Source of the DNA: Psychrobacter sp. UBA3480
Lineage (GTDB): Bacteria; Pseudomonadota; Gammaproteobacteria; Pseudomonadales; Moraxellaceae
DNA: 64,000 nt
Assembly (NCBI RefSeq): GCF_002377945.1
Contig: NZ_DFQV01000020.1
Location: 191,278-255,277, forward strand
Reading direction: 5' to 3'
Below, piece after piece: positions 28,199 to 35,439 of this stretch (positions are counted from its first letter, which is position 1; each line of letters starts with the position of its first letter). A model generated the notes under the pieces. The model saw nothing but the letters and a program-made list of their open reading frames with translations, was not told the DNA's origin and searched no databases. The translations under genes were made by a program, and so were the position numbers.

Positions 28199-28636
28199 TT
28201 AATCTCTCCAGCCTAAAGTGATCAAATTTAGTATTTCGCTGCTATTAAACTCGAAGTGTATGTATTTGTTCTTATCTAAGTAATATTTAATAAACTTCTC
28301 TTTTTCAACGTTAGGCATTCCTAGGCTTTCAACTACTTCTGCTCTAGTTGAAAAACGCTCAATATTATCGAAAAGCCTATCTCCTAATACGTATTTATCA
28401 TAATCTTCATTAGCTACCATAAATATAAAGATAGCTTCCAGCACTTTATCTGTAAAACTAAATTCAACACCATGTTCTGAAAACTGATAAGAACTATACT
28501 CAATCCCTTCAATTTCCATAGTTTCCATAGAGAACCTTGGCCCTGGCAACACCATAGCATCTAGAATTTTTTCATTGCCTTCTATTGTACCTAGACTATT
28601 TAAATAGATATTAACTTCACCTGACAACATTAGCAT
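28199..28636 (-). CDS. Putative immunity-type protein
   Basis: A 145-aa, AT-rich gene without a recognised family. The pattern resembles small bacteriocin/toxin immunity proteins (for example the pyocin-immunity-like families): EYSSYQFSEHGVEFSFTDKV, then FSTRAEVVESLGMPN and a C-terminal FEFNSSEILNLITLGW. No signal peptide or membrane segment. A GGAG ribosome site precedes the ATG at 28636. No toxin gene lies beside it, so it may be an orphan immunity gene. The neighbour across the gap is another immunity-type gene. Confidence 0.5.
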   Translation of the reverse strand: MLMLSGEVNIYLNSLGTIEGNEKILDAMVLPGPRFSMETMEIEGIEYSSYQFSEHGVEFSFTDKVLEAIFIFMVANEDYDKYVLGDRLFDNIERFSTRAEVVESLGMPNVEKEKFIKYYLDKNKYIHFEFNSSEILNLITLGWRD

Positions 28637-28833
28637 TTTATTCTAAGCTCCTTACCTAGGAACAAAATACACCCGTAACTATTTACCAATACGTGATCGA
28701 TGCGCTATACAGGCATCGAGCTTCTAGTGTTAGATGCAACTTTAGTAATTATGAAATAATCAGCGTTAGTCTTAATAATAAATCATTTATCAATTGCTAA
28801 GGCATTAAAAAAATACTGATATAGGAAAATGGC

Positions 28834-29259
28834 ATGAAAGCAAATGATCAAATTATTTATCAAAAAATAGGTGAGTTGCTATGGTCAGTAATGTCTCCGA
28901 AAGATAATAATATTGTTTTTAGAGGACGTATTTATTCTGAACATCAAGACTTTCAGTTACTATGTGAAACAAATGAAGGGCCTAAATATATAGAAATGAC
29001 AAATGATCTTTTCTTTGATTTACGAAAGCTGATGAAAGACTTGAAGCAATGCTTAATTTTCAATAAAGAACCTTGGACACAGTTTAAAATTGTCTTAAAT
29101 AAAGATGGTAGTTTTAAAATTGATTTCGCTTATATTTCTGAAGAAGATAGTTGGCCTGGTTTATATATGAGGTCAGTTAGCGACTTAGATCAGACTGAGC
29201 TTGATGAATACTATATCCCTATGAAGGAATGGGAAAGATGTGTGAGTTCTAAAAAGTAA
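28834..29259 (+). CDS. YezG-like immunity protein
   Basis: A 141-aa protein resembling the YezG/DUF600 immunity family: IYQKIGELLWSVM at the N-terminus, the central DLFFDLRKLMKDLKQCL helix, and the hallmark WTQFKIVLNKDGSFKIDF followed by an acidic EEDSWPG. In Bacillus, YezG neutralises the LXG toxin YeeF; toxin partners elsewhere vary. Here no toxin gene is adjacent. Strongly AT-rich compared with flanking purC and the glycosylase gene, suggesting horizontal origin. Confidence 0.65.
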   Translation: MKANDQIIYQKIGELLWSVMSPKDNNIVFRGRIYSEHQDFQLLCETNEGPKYIEMTNDLFFDLRKLMKDLKQCLIFNKEPWTQFKIVLNKDGSFKIDFAYISEEDSWPGLYMRSVSDLDQTELDEYYIPMKEWERCVSSKK

Positions 29260-29573
29260 AAAGGCAGCTCAAATTCTCTATAACTAAAGCATAGTTTCGT
29301 AGAGTATACCCCAACGGAACTAGCTAATTCACTCTCCAAACGTATTAATAGACCACTTAAAACAGACTGCCATAATGGAACCACTTGTAACAGACTATAA
29401 TTCCTATCTATTTATCAACAGTATCACTCTTTAGGCACAGGCTTGTAGTTTAGCTCGTATAAAAAATCAAACATAGCGCCAACACTGTCCCCGATACCTT
29501 GTCTTGCTTTTATGCTAATTTGTTAGTACTTACTCATATTAATTAAACCATAAAATAAGGAAAGGTTTCGCTG
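29260..29573. other. Gap between the immunity patch and the glycosylase gene
   Basis: About 310 bases with no intact gene. It contains the 32-codon relic described above; the rest is non-coding in appearance. Confidence 0.4.
29424..29522 (-). pseudogene. Possible 3' remnant of a lost gene
   Basis: A 32-codon open stretch ends in a TGA at 29424-29426 and is cut upstream by a TAA at 29523-29525. It encodes a protein-like C-terminus (QGIGDSVGAMFDFLYELN then YKPVPKE) but has no start codon with ribosome site. It sits next to two immunity genes and may be a decayed member of that patch. Identity unknown. Confidence 0.3.
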
Positions 29574-30206
29574 ATGTCTACTGCCTCATCAACCGTTTTG
29601 GAGCCTGACTGGTTCACTCGTCCGACCTGTGTGGTTGCTGCTGATCTGATTGGTAAGGTTTTATGTCGACAGCTAACCGATAGCGATGGACAGCAAAAAA
29701 CGCTACGTATGCGTATCTCTGAGACCGAAGCTTATATTGGTCAAGATGACCCCGCTTGCCATTCACATGCAGGCACTCGAACGGCGCGCACAGAGATTAT
29801 GTATGAGCAAGGCGGCGTGTTCTACGTCTATTTGACCTATGGCGTGCATCATATGCTAAATTTGATTAGCGGCTCTGTAGAGTCGCCTGAATCGGTATTG
29901 ATCCGCGCTGGGTTTTTGACTGATGATAGTGACCGTCTGATCGAAGAGCAACAACTCAGTTCAGATAAACAGTTTACACATCCTAAGCAGTTCGCAGGTC
30001 CTGGGAAATTGACCAAACGCTTGCAAATTGATCGTCATTTATATGGCAAATCTATTTCGCCATCATCAGACGTTTGGATAGAAGATGATGGCTGCCAGCC
30101 ACCTGTATCACTACGCCCACGTATTGGTATTGATTATGCAGGTGACGCAAAAGACTGGCTGCTACGTTATATATGGACTGATCACCCTTCTTTATCTAAG
30201 AACTAG
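29574..30206 (+). CDS. 3-methyladenine DNA glycosylase (AAG/MPG family)
   Basis: A base-excision repair glycosylase for alkylated purines, of the alkyladenine (AAG) fold rather than AlkA. The 210-aa product has PTCVVAADLIGKVL, the catalytic Glu in RISETEAYIGQDDPACHS, YEQGGVFYVYLTYGVHHMLN, and the GPGKLTKRLQID motif. It is followed by a NIF3/YqfO-like gene 37 bases on, likely in one transcript. Confidence 0.92.
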   Translation: MSTASSTVLEPDWFTRPTCVVAADLIGKVLCRQLTDSDGQQKTLRMRISETEAYIGQDDPACHSHAGTRTARTEIMYEQGGVFYVYLTYGVHHMLNLISGSVESPESVLIRAGFLTDDSDRLIEEQQLSSDKQFTHPKQFAGPGKLTKRLQIDRHLYGKSISPSSDVWIEDDGCQPPVSLRPRIGIDYAGDAKDWLLRYIWTDHPSLSKN

Positions 30207-30243
30207 CAGATTGAGATTCAAAACTACTCTATGAGGTAAACCT

Positions 30244-30555
30244 ATGTATAAGTTGACCGTTTTCATTCCTGATACAGCGTTAGACAAAGTAAAGTCTGCT
30301 CTGTTTACTGCTGGTGCTGGGAAGATTGGAAACTATGAGCAATGCTGTTGGCAGGTACGAGGGGCCGGTCAGTTTATGCCATTATCAGGCAGTAACCCGC
30401 ATATCGGTACACAGGATAGTTTAGAAACGGTCGATGAGTGGCGAGTGGAAATGGTAGTGGATGAAGCATTTATTGATGCTACCATTACCGCGTTAAAAGA
30501 AGTGCACCCCTATGAAACACCAGCTTATGATGTGATAAAAGTCTTGGATTTTTAG
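30244..30555 (+). CDS. YqfO/NIF3-family small protein
   Basis: A 103-aa stand-alone version of the CutA-like domain inserted in YqfO/NIF3 proteins: LTVFIPDTALDKVKSALFTAGAGKIGNY at the N-terminus, the central CCWQVRGAGQFMP loop and the final EVHPYETPAYDVIK. Biochemical function is not established for this family. It is the last gene before a hairpin terminator. Confidence 0.85.
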   Translation: MYKLTVFIPDTALDKVKSALFTAGAGKIGNYEQCCWQVRGAGQFMPLSGSNPHIGTQDSLETVDEWRVEMVVDEAFIDATITALKEVHPYETPAYDVIKVLDF

Positions 30556-30605
30556 TTTTATATAGAAAAATATCAGCTTATGGAATGTAAAGCGTTCTAT
30601 AAAAA

Positions 30606-30638
30606 AACCAAATAAGCCACTTGATGACTTATTTGGTT
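30606..30638. terminator. Terminator after the YqfO-like gene
   Basis: An 11-bp stem AACCAAATAAG / CTTATTTGGTT with an 11-base loop, A-rich upstream and T-rich downstream. Confidence 0.7.
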
Positions 30639-30697
30639 GTAAAGTTTTTCATTTTTCAACTGAGTATAAATAGTGAATATCAGACCTTAATGATCGA

Positions 30698-31072
30698 TTA
30701 ATCTTTTTTGAGTTTAATCACGTTGTAGCTTGGATAGCCTAGCTCGATTTTGTAATCGTCGCGTCCGCGTTCAGCCTTTATTTTAATCTTACGATCACCG
30801 TTTTTATATTTGACGTCTTTGACGCGGTATCCCATGCTACGGACTTTACTAGCAGCTCGTTGCTCGACAACGGAGACATAGCTGTTTTTATCGTTCTTTT
30901 TGTCTTTGTGTTTTTTATGACCTTTATTGTCCTTATGATTATGCTCGTAAAGGTCGTCATAGCCATTGTAGCCACTCGGCGCAGTCACACAGCCTGTGGT
31001 CACTGCCAATAAAGCTGCGACTATGCTGCCAGTCACTACCGTTTTTAATGTTGAAAATGATAGAGTTTTCAT
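30698..31072 (-). CDS. Small lipoprotein, one-domain member of a paralogous pair
   Basis: A 124-aa lipoprotein precursor: signal sequence to VTTGC (Cys28), a His/Lys/Asp-rich linker (HNHKDNKGHKKHKDKK) and a C-terminal domain of about 55 residues (ASKVRSMGYRVKDVKYKNGD then KIELGYPSYNVIKLKKD). The domain recurs twice in the neighbouring upstream gene. Its small alpha/beta pattern resembles PepSY-type modules, but this is only an impression. Function unknown; the linker might bind metal. Confidence 0.7.
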   Translation of the reverse strand: MKTLSFSTLKTVVTGSIVAALLAVTTGCVTAPSGYNGYDDLYEHNHKDNKGHKKHKDKKNDKNSYVSVVEQRAASKVRSMGYRVKDVKYKNGDRKIKIKAERGRDDYKIELGYPSYNVIKLKKD

Positions 31073-31155
31073 AATGATCTCCTAAGGATATATCGTTGCT
31101 CAATATGGGTAAAAGTTAAATGTACCGAGGTAGTTAGCTAAAATGCTGAAAGTAA

Positions 31156-31818
31156 TCAATCTTTTCTGACTTTGATCACATCTAAATTTGGATAACTTAA
31201 TAATATCTCATACTTCTGTGAACCGCGTTTAGCCTCAATCTCAAAGACACCGCGCTTGTTTTTTTCTTCAAGATCGATATCTTCAACACGGTAGCCCATA
31301 GCCCTTACTTTGTTGATAGCACGGCGTTTGATAGCTGGGTAACGTGATTCTCCTTTAATAGTATCTTCGACATCGCCTTTTTTATAGCGCTGACCATTTT
31401 GATAATTACCTTGATGCTTGTTTTCTTTATAGCGGTCATTATTCTTTTGCGACTTATTATTATCCCAGTTATTTGGCCATGCTTTTTTGCTTGAGCTGAT
31501 GAGTCTTAGGGCAGGGTAAGTATACTTTAGCTCGTAGGCTTGGTTGTTCTTTTTAGCATAAGCCGTAAGAGCTCGATCACCACGGTAGCTATCAGCTCTG
31601 ATATCTATAACTTGATAGCCTCTGCGGCGCAAGTCTTGTCGAAGCTGCTGACTTACACGATTAAAATTATTGTTTTGGCTATTATTATCACCACGATAGA
31701 CAGGCTGATTGTCATATCCTGAGCCTACAACTGCACAACCCACTGTCGTACCCAATAATGCAATGACAAGACTAGTAGACATAATTGCCTTAATAGAGAA
31801 GGAGTTTATCGTTTTCAT
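31156..31818 (-). CDS. Lipoprotein with two copies of the paralogous domain
   Basis: A 220-aa lipoprotein precursor (Cys28 in TTVGC). It contains two copies of the domain in the downstream neighbour: RRGYQVIDIRADSYRGDR ... YELKYTYPALRLI (about residues 65-110) and VRAMGYRVEDIDLEEKNKRG ... YEILLSYPNLDVIKVRKD (about 170-220), joined by an Asn/Lys-rich linker. The two genes are 83 bases apart on the same strand and look like a tandem duplication. A hexanucleotide repeat starts 46 bases upstream of its start codon. Confidence 0.7.
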   Translation of the reverse strand: MKTINSFSIKAIMSTSLVIALLGTTVGCAVVGSGYDNQPVYRGDNNSQNNNFNRVSQQLRQDLRRRGYQVIDIRADSYRGDRALTAYAKKNNQAYELKYTYPALRLISSSKKAWPNNWDNNKSQKNNDRYKENKHQGNYQNGQRYKKGDVEDTIKGESRYPAIKRRAINKVRAMGYRVEDIDLEEKNKRGVFEIEAKRGSQKYEILLSYPNLDVIKVRKD

Positions 31819-31864
31819 GGGGCAGTATCCTATGATGGAATTAAGTAGGCAGTGTAAATTAGAA

Positions 31865-31930
31865 ATAACTATAACTATAACTATAACTATAACTATAACT
31901 ATAACTATAACTATAACTATAACTATAACT
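31865..31930. repeat. Eleven-copy hexanucleotide repeat (ATAACT) upstream of a lipoprotein gene
   Basis: Eleven perfect copies of ATAACT. On the minus strand, the direction of the lipoprotein gene, each unit reads AGTTAT and every junction forms TATAGT, close to a -10 element. The array ends 46 bases before the ATG, so it overlaps or abuts the probable promoter. A perfect array of this length is prone to slippage. Confidence 0.95.
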
Positions 31931-32104
31931 ATAAGATTTTGAAGGTATTCTGGTGCATTAAATTAGGTCGTAATCAATAATTATTTTTAGTAGTTTATTT
32001 TCCGAAATATTTCCTTACATTATCTATAATAGAGTACAAAACTTTGCGCTAGGTGTCATTTGCGTTAATAAGTTGTAATAATTGTGGTAAGTAAAATAGA
32101 TTGT

Positions 32105-32122
32105 TGTAAGCATATGCTTACA
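32105..32122. promoter_or_regulatory. Perfect 18-bp palindrome, possible operator
   Basis: TGTAAGCATATGCTTACA is a perfect inverted repeat with no loop and no T run, so it is not a terminator. Its form fits a dimeric regulator site. No adjacent gene starts within 300 bases. Confidence 0.45.
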
Positions 32123-32420
32123 CGCAATGACGTTTACGCGACTTAACATACGAGTGAGAGTTAGGCATTATAGTCACACGGCATTAGGGAATGTGACTCA
32201 AGGATTGAGTTAACCGCATTAAGGATAATGATTCGATGACTAACGTCAGGATGACAATAGTGATTGAAGTAAGGACACATACCCTTTGCTGATAGCAGCA
32301 AGTAATACTGAAGCTGTAGTGTAGTAAAAAGGGCAGGATGCCCAGTATCACAATATACTGAATATTTGTGCAAGGATGCATGAAAAACAGTCGTGATAGG
32401 TAACATGGATAGTTAACAAT

Positions 32421-32456
32421 AAAACCGCATAACAATTGATTGCTATGCGGTTTTAT
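32421..32456. terminator. Terminator-like hairpin
   Basis: An 11-bp stem AAAACCGCATA / TATGCGGTTTT with a 12-base loop. T-rich sequence follows on both strands. Confidence 0.65.
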
Positions 32457-32518
32457 CGTGTCTGGAGAATGGTAATTTATTTTTCCGACAGCTTATCTAT
32501 ACAGTATAAATATGCCAC

Positions 32519-32551
32519 AAAAAAACCGCATATATTTCTATGCGGTTTTTC
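32519..32551. terminator. Terminator downstream of csbD
   Basis: A 12-bp stem AAAAACCGCATA / TATGCGGTTTTT with a 6-base loop, 36 bases past the csbD stop codon. The stem is nearly the same as the hairpin 100 bases away. Confidence 0.85.
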
Positions 32552-32586
32552 AGTTTATTCAGTACAGTAGTTATGAACTAAATATA

Positions 32587-32790
32587 TTAATATTTATTTT
32601 CTACACGCCAGTCATCTACCTCACGCTCTGCGTCTTCTTTGGCATGACCATAGCGTTCTTGTACGCGGCCTACTAGCTTGTCACGGCTACCTTCGATATG
32701 GGTAAGGTCATCATCTGTTAGCTCGGCCCATTTTTGTTTAACTGAACCTTTCATTTGGTTCCATTCGCCTTTTAGAGTATGTTCGTTCAT
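32587..32790 (-). CDS. CsbD-family stress protein
   Basis: A 67-aa CsbD/YjbJ-type protein: LKGEWNQMKGSVKQKWAELTDDDL, then IEGSRDKLVGRVQERYGHAKEDAEREVDDW. These small hydrophilic proteins are abundant under general stress or stationary phase; their molecular role is unknown. It forms its own unit with a terminator downstream. An AGGAAG ribosome site lies before the ATG. Confidence 0.93.
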   Translation of the reverse strand: MNEHTLKGEWNQMKGSVKQKWAELTDDDLTHIEGSRDKLVGRVQERYGHAKEDAEREVDDWRVENKY

Positions 32791-33225
32791 TGTATTCTTC
32801 CTTTTATTGAACTTATTGTGTTTGATTTATTTCTTAATCACTATTTTGATTCTTATTTCACGATATCGATTACTGATACTACTATTTAATTTTTATTTTA
32901 ATTGTATTGCACAAGGATAAATGATTGGTTCCAAATATCTTGTGAGATTAAATATAGGACTTTTCAATTCAGCTGTCTGTATATGCTATGTTTATAGTGT
33001 TACTTAATTATAGTGAGCGTTTACTAAGTGTTATATACAGGGCTGCTGTAGTAGTGCCACGTAAATTGCGTCTATTGTGCGTGATAATAACTCCTTCTAT
33101 GAACTTGTTGTTTATATAAATATTAAGAAAATATATTATTATTCAAAAATACTTATGTAGATAAAAAAGCAGCTACTCAAAAATAGAGTAGCTGCTTTTT
33201 TATTGTCTTTGAAATTGATTGAAAG
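32791..33225. other. Gene-free AT-rich region
   Basis: About 430 AT-rich bases upstream of csbD, ending in the terminator of the Old Yellow Enzyme gene. No ORF or repeat was seen. Confidence 0.4.
33163..33201. terminator. Terminator downstream of the Old Yellow Enzyme gene
   Basis: A 16-bp perfect stem AAAAAAGCAGCTACTC / GAGTAGCTGCTTTTTT with a 7-base loop. Confidence 0.92.
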
Positions 33226-34467
33226 TTATTTCGTGGAATGTTTATTCAAATACTGATGATAGCGTTTGGTGAGTTTTTTTATTCGTATACGATCAGAAAT
33301 CAAGGAGAAAATTGGTGAGGCATTTGGTTTGGGGGATTTCCCATGCCCCATGCGCTGTAATTGTCGCTTGATGACCGCCATTGTAGCAACTGCACTTAAG
33401 GTTTTATCTTTCCAACGTACCACAGGATTGTGAGCACTAAGCGTACTATCATTTTTCCATTCATTCGGTAGAGCAGGGTTCATGGCTAATGCGGTTCCCA
33501 TACCAACCACTTCAATCCCTTGCGCCAGTACCTCTTCTGCGACAGCCAATCGCCTAACGCCACCTGTCGTCATGATAGGCATGGTAGCAACTTGAGCAAT
33601 CTCTTTTGCGAAGTCTAAAAAGTACGCTTCTCGTTGCAACGTACGACCATCTGCTGAGCTGCCTTGCATGGCTGGGCTTTCGTAGCTACCACCTGATAGT
33701 TCAACTAAATCTACGGCCAATTCATTCATCGCTGAAATAACTACTTTGGCATCATCTGCATCAAATCCTCCGCGTTGGAAATCGGCCGAGTTTATCTTAA
33801 CAGCAACTGCAAAGGTAGGCGCAACTTGAGCACGAACGGCTTTGATTACTTCGATCAATAGTCGCATACGATTCTCAATCGAACCACTATATTTATCTTT
33901 ACGTTTATTAGTAAGCGGTGATAAAAATTGAGAAATTAGATAGCCGTGGGCGGCATGAATTTGTACACCATCGAAGCCAGCTTGCTCTGCTTTTAGTGCA
34001 CTATCGGCGAACCGCTGTATCAGTTGCTCGATATCTTGCTGCGTCATCGCACGCGGTTTACCAAATAGATGGGAGTGCTTGCCTAAATCGATCGCCACGT
34101 CAGAAGGTGATAGCACATCGCCACCCATAGCAGCATATACTTGACGACCAGGATGATTGAGCTGCATCCAAACCTGTGTATTGTTGTGCTTGGCAGCATT
34201 TGCCCACGCTCTAAAAGGCGCTATCTCACTGTGTTTGTCCAATACGACACCACCAGGCCCTGTCATAGCGCGGCCATCGACCATCACGTTTCCCGTGATT
34301 AACAGGCCTGTCCCGCCTTCTGCCCAGTTCTTATATAGACGGAGCAGAGTAGGGCCAGAGACTTGACCGACATCAGCCATGTTTTCTTCCATGGCAGCTT
34401 TCGCTAAGCGGTTGGGTAACGTAGCGCCACAAGGCAGCACTAAAGGGGTGAATACAGGTGATGTCAT
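33226..34467 (-). CDS. Old Yellow Enzyme family NADH:flavin oxidoreductase
   Basis: An FMN-dependent ene-reductase-type protein of 413 aa. Family landmarks are the N-terminal LPNRLAKAAMEENMAD, the paired His residues in VQIHAAHGYLISQFLSP, TNKRKDKYSGSIENRMRLL and a late TTGGVRR near the FMN phosphate site. The iron-sulfur and second flavin domains of 2,4-dienoyl-CoA reductase (FadH) are absent, so it is the single-domain type. Substrate is unknown. It is divergent from a TetR-family regulator 168-210 bases away, a common arrangement for regulated reductases. Confidence 0.87.
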   Translation of the reverse strand: MTSPVFTPLVLPCGATLPNRLAKAAMEENMADVGQVSGPTLLRLYKNWAEGGTGLLITGNVMVDGRAMTGPGGVVLDKHSEIAPFRAWANAAKHNNTQVWMQLNHPGRQVYAAMGGDVLSPSDVAIDLGKHSHLFGKPRAMTQQDIEQLIQRFADSALKAEQAGFDGVQIHAAHGYLISQFLSPLTNKRKDKYSGSIENRMRLLIEVIKAVRAQVAPTFAVAVKINSADFQRGGFDADDAKVVISAMNELAVDLVELSGGSYESPAMQGSSADGRTLQREAYFLDFAKEIAQVATMPIMTTGGVRRLAVAEEVLAQGIEVVGMGTALAMNPALPNEWKNDSTLSAHNPVVRWKDKTLSAVATMAVIKRQLQRMGHGKSPKPNASPIFSLISDRIRIKKLTKRYHQYLNKHSTK

Positions 34468-34635
34468 GATAGTGGCCTAGAAATGGTTGTTTTGTGAAGC
34501 ATGAGTTCTACTATGGGTTTGGCTATAGACATATGGTTTAAATGACTATAACCTTATAGCTAAGATATTCGCTATCGGCAATTGACCATTATCATCACAT
34601 TTTTTTGGCACAATAGCACCTAAGGTAAATTACTG

Positions 34636-35376
34636 GTGTGTCGATATAATTATCTATTGAATAGGAAGACCTCTGCATTGAATGTACTAACGCAAGATTT
34701 GACAGTCCCAGTAGAGTCCAAACGTGAGCTGGCGAAAGCCAAGACTCGGCGTGCGTTATTAAAAAGTGCTTTGCGGTTGTATAGCGTGGAAGGTGCTCAG
34801 GGCATGAGTATGAATAAAATTGCCAAAGGTGCAGGTATCGCCCAGCCAAGTTTTTACAATCATTTTGAGAGCCTAGAGGCGCTGCAAAACGAGCTGAGTG
34901 CCCAACTAAAAAACAATTATCTATCACCGATGCGACTGGCATGGGTCAATATGCTCAAAGATTATGACCTATTGAGTAAAGATCAATTTAATCGGCAATG
35001 TCGACAATGCCTGATGATGATTTTTGATTCTGCGTTTGAGAATATCGCATTGTTTCAGCATTTGTTAGAGGATCGCCCACGATTTAGTGACAATATAGAA
35101 AACCAGTCATCATTAAATAATGGACTGGGCAATCTGATTACCGAAATACAAGAAGAGTGGACAGAGATATTCATTCAAGGATTGCAGTTATCTAATCGTA
35201 CTTGCGAGCGCAGTGCTATCAATCTATGCGTCGATATGGCGGCGGCACAAGTACATGAGTTGATATTGGGCTGTCATCAGCAGCGTTACTCAAGGCAACA
35301 AGCGATTGCCACCTTGAGTATCAGCTTTGATGCACTGTTCACCAATTTTTTGCACGGAAGCAATACTAGTCAGTAG
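34636..35376 (+). CDS. TetR-family transcriptional regulator
   Basis: A 232-246-aa regulator with an N-terminal TetR helix-turn-helix: KTRRALLKSALRLYSVEG, MSMNKIAKGAGIAQPSFYNHFESLEAL. The recognition helix resembles FabR-type regulators of fatty-acid genes, but the ligand domain does not tell me the effector. The start is uncertain: GTG at 34636 or TTG at 34678, the latter with an AGGAAG ribosome site 9 bases upstream. It lies between a divergent Old Yellow Enzyme gene and a downstream molybdopterin oxidoreductase, either of which may be its target. Confidence 0.85.
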   Translation: MCRYNYLLNRKTSALNVLTQDLTVPVESKRELAKAKTRRALLKSALRLYSVEGAQGMSMNKIAKGAGIAQPSFYNHFESLEALQNELSAQLKNNYLSPMRLAWVNMLKDYDLLSKDQFNRQCRQCLMMIFDSAFENIALFQHLLEDRPRFSDNIENQSSLNNGLGNLITEIQEEWTEIFIQGLQLSNRTCERSAINLCVDMAAAQVHELILGCHQQRYSRQQAIATLSISFDALFTNFLHGSNTSQ

Positions 35377-35439
35377 TGATAATAAGCAAAAATTATTGTC
35401 ATGAAATCTAGAACAAAAAACACAACAGGGAGAGTGACT

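Larger units (their letters stand above)
31931..32586. other. Gene-free region with palindrome and two terminator hairpins
   Basis: About 650 bases without a believable protein gene. It holds a -10-like TATAAT at 32025-32030, a perfect 18-bp palindrome at 32105-32122 and two very similar hairpins near 32421 and 32521. The first hairpin has no protein gene that it obviously ends, so a small untranslated transcript is possible. Confidence 0.5.

Noticed and set aside
31709..31942. Plus-strand ORF with a long Ile-Thr repeat
   Set aside because: It is only the hexanucleotide array read as codons, lies antisense to the lipoprotein gene start, and has no ribosome site.
32161..32435. Two overlapping minus-strand ORFs of about 80 codons
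   Set aside because: Both have low-complexity, Cys/Tyr/Leu-rich translations with no ribosome site; they fall in a region that looks non-coding.
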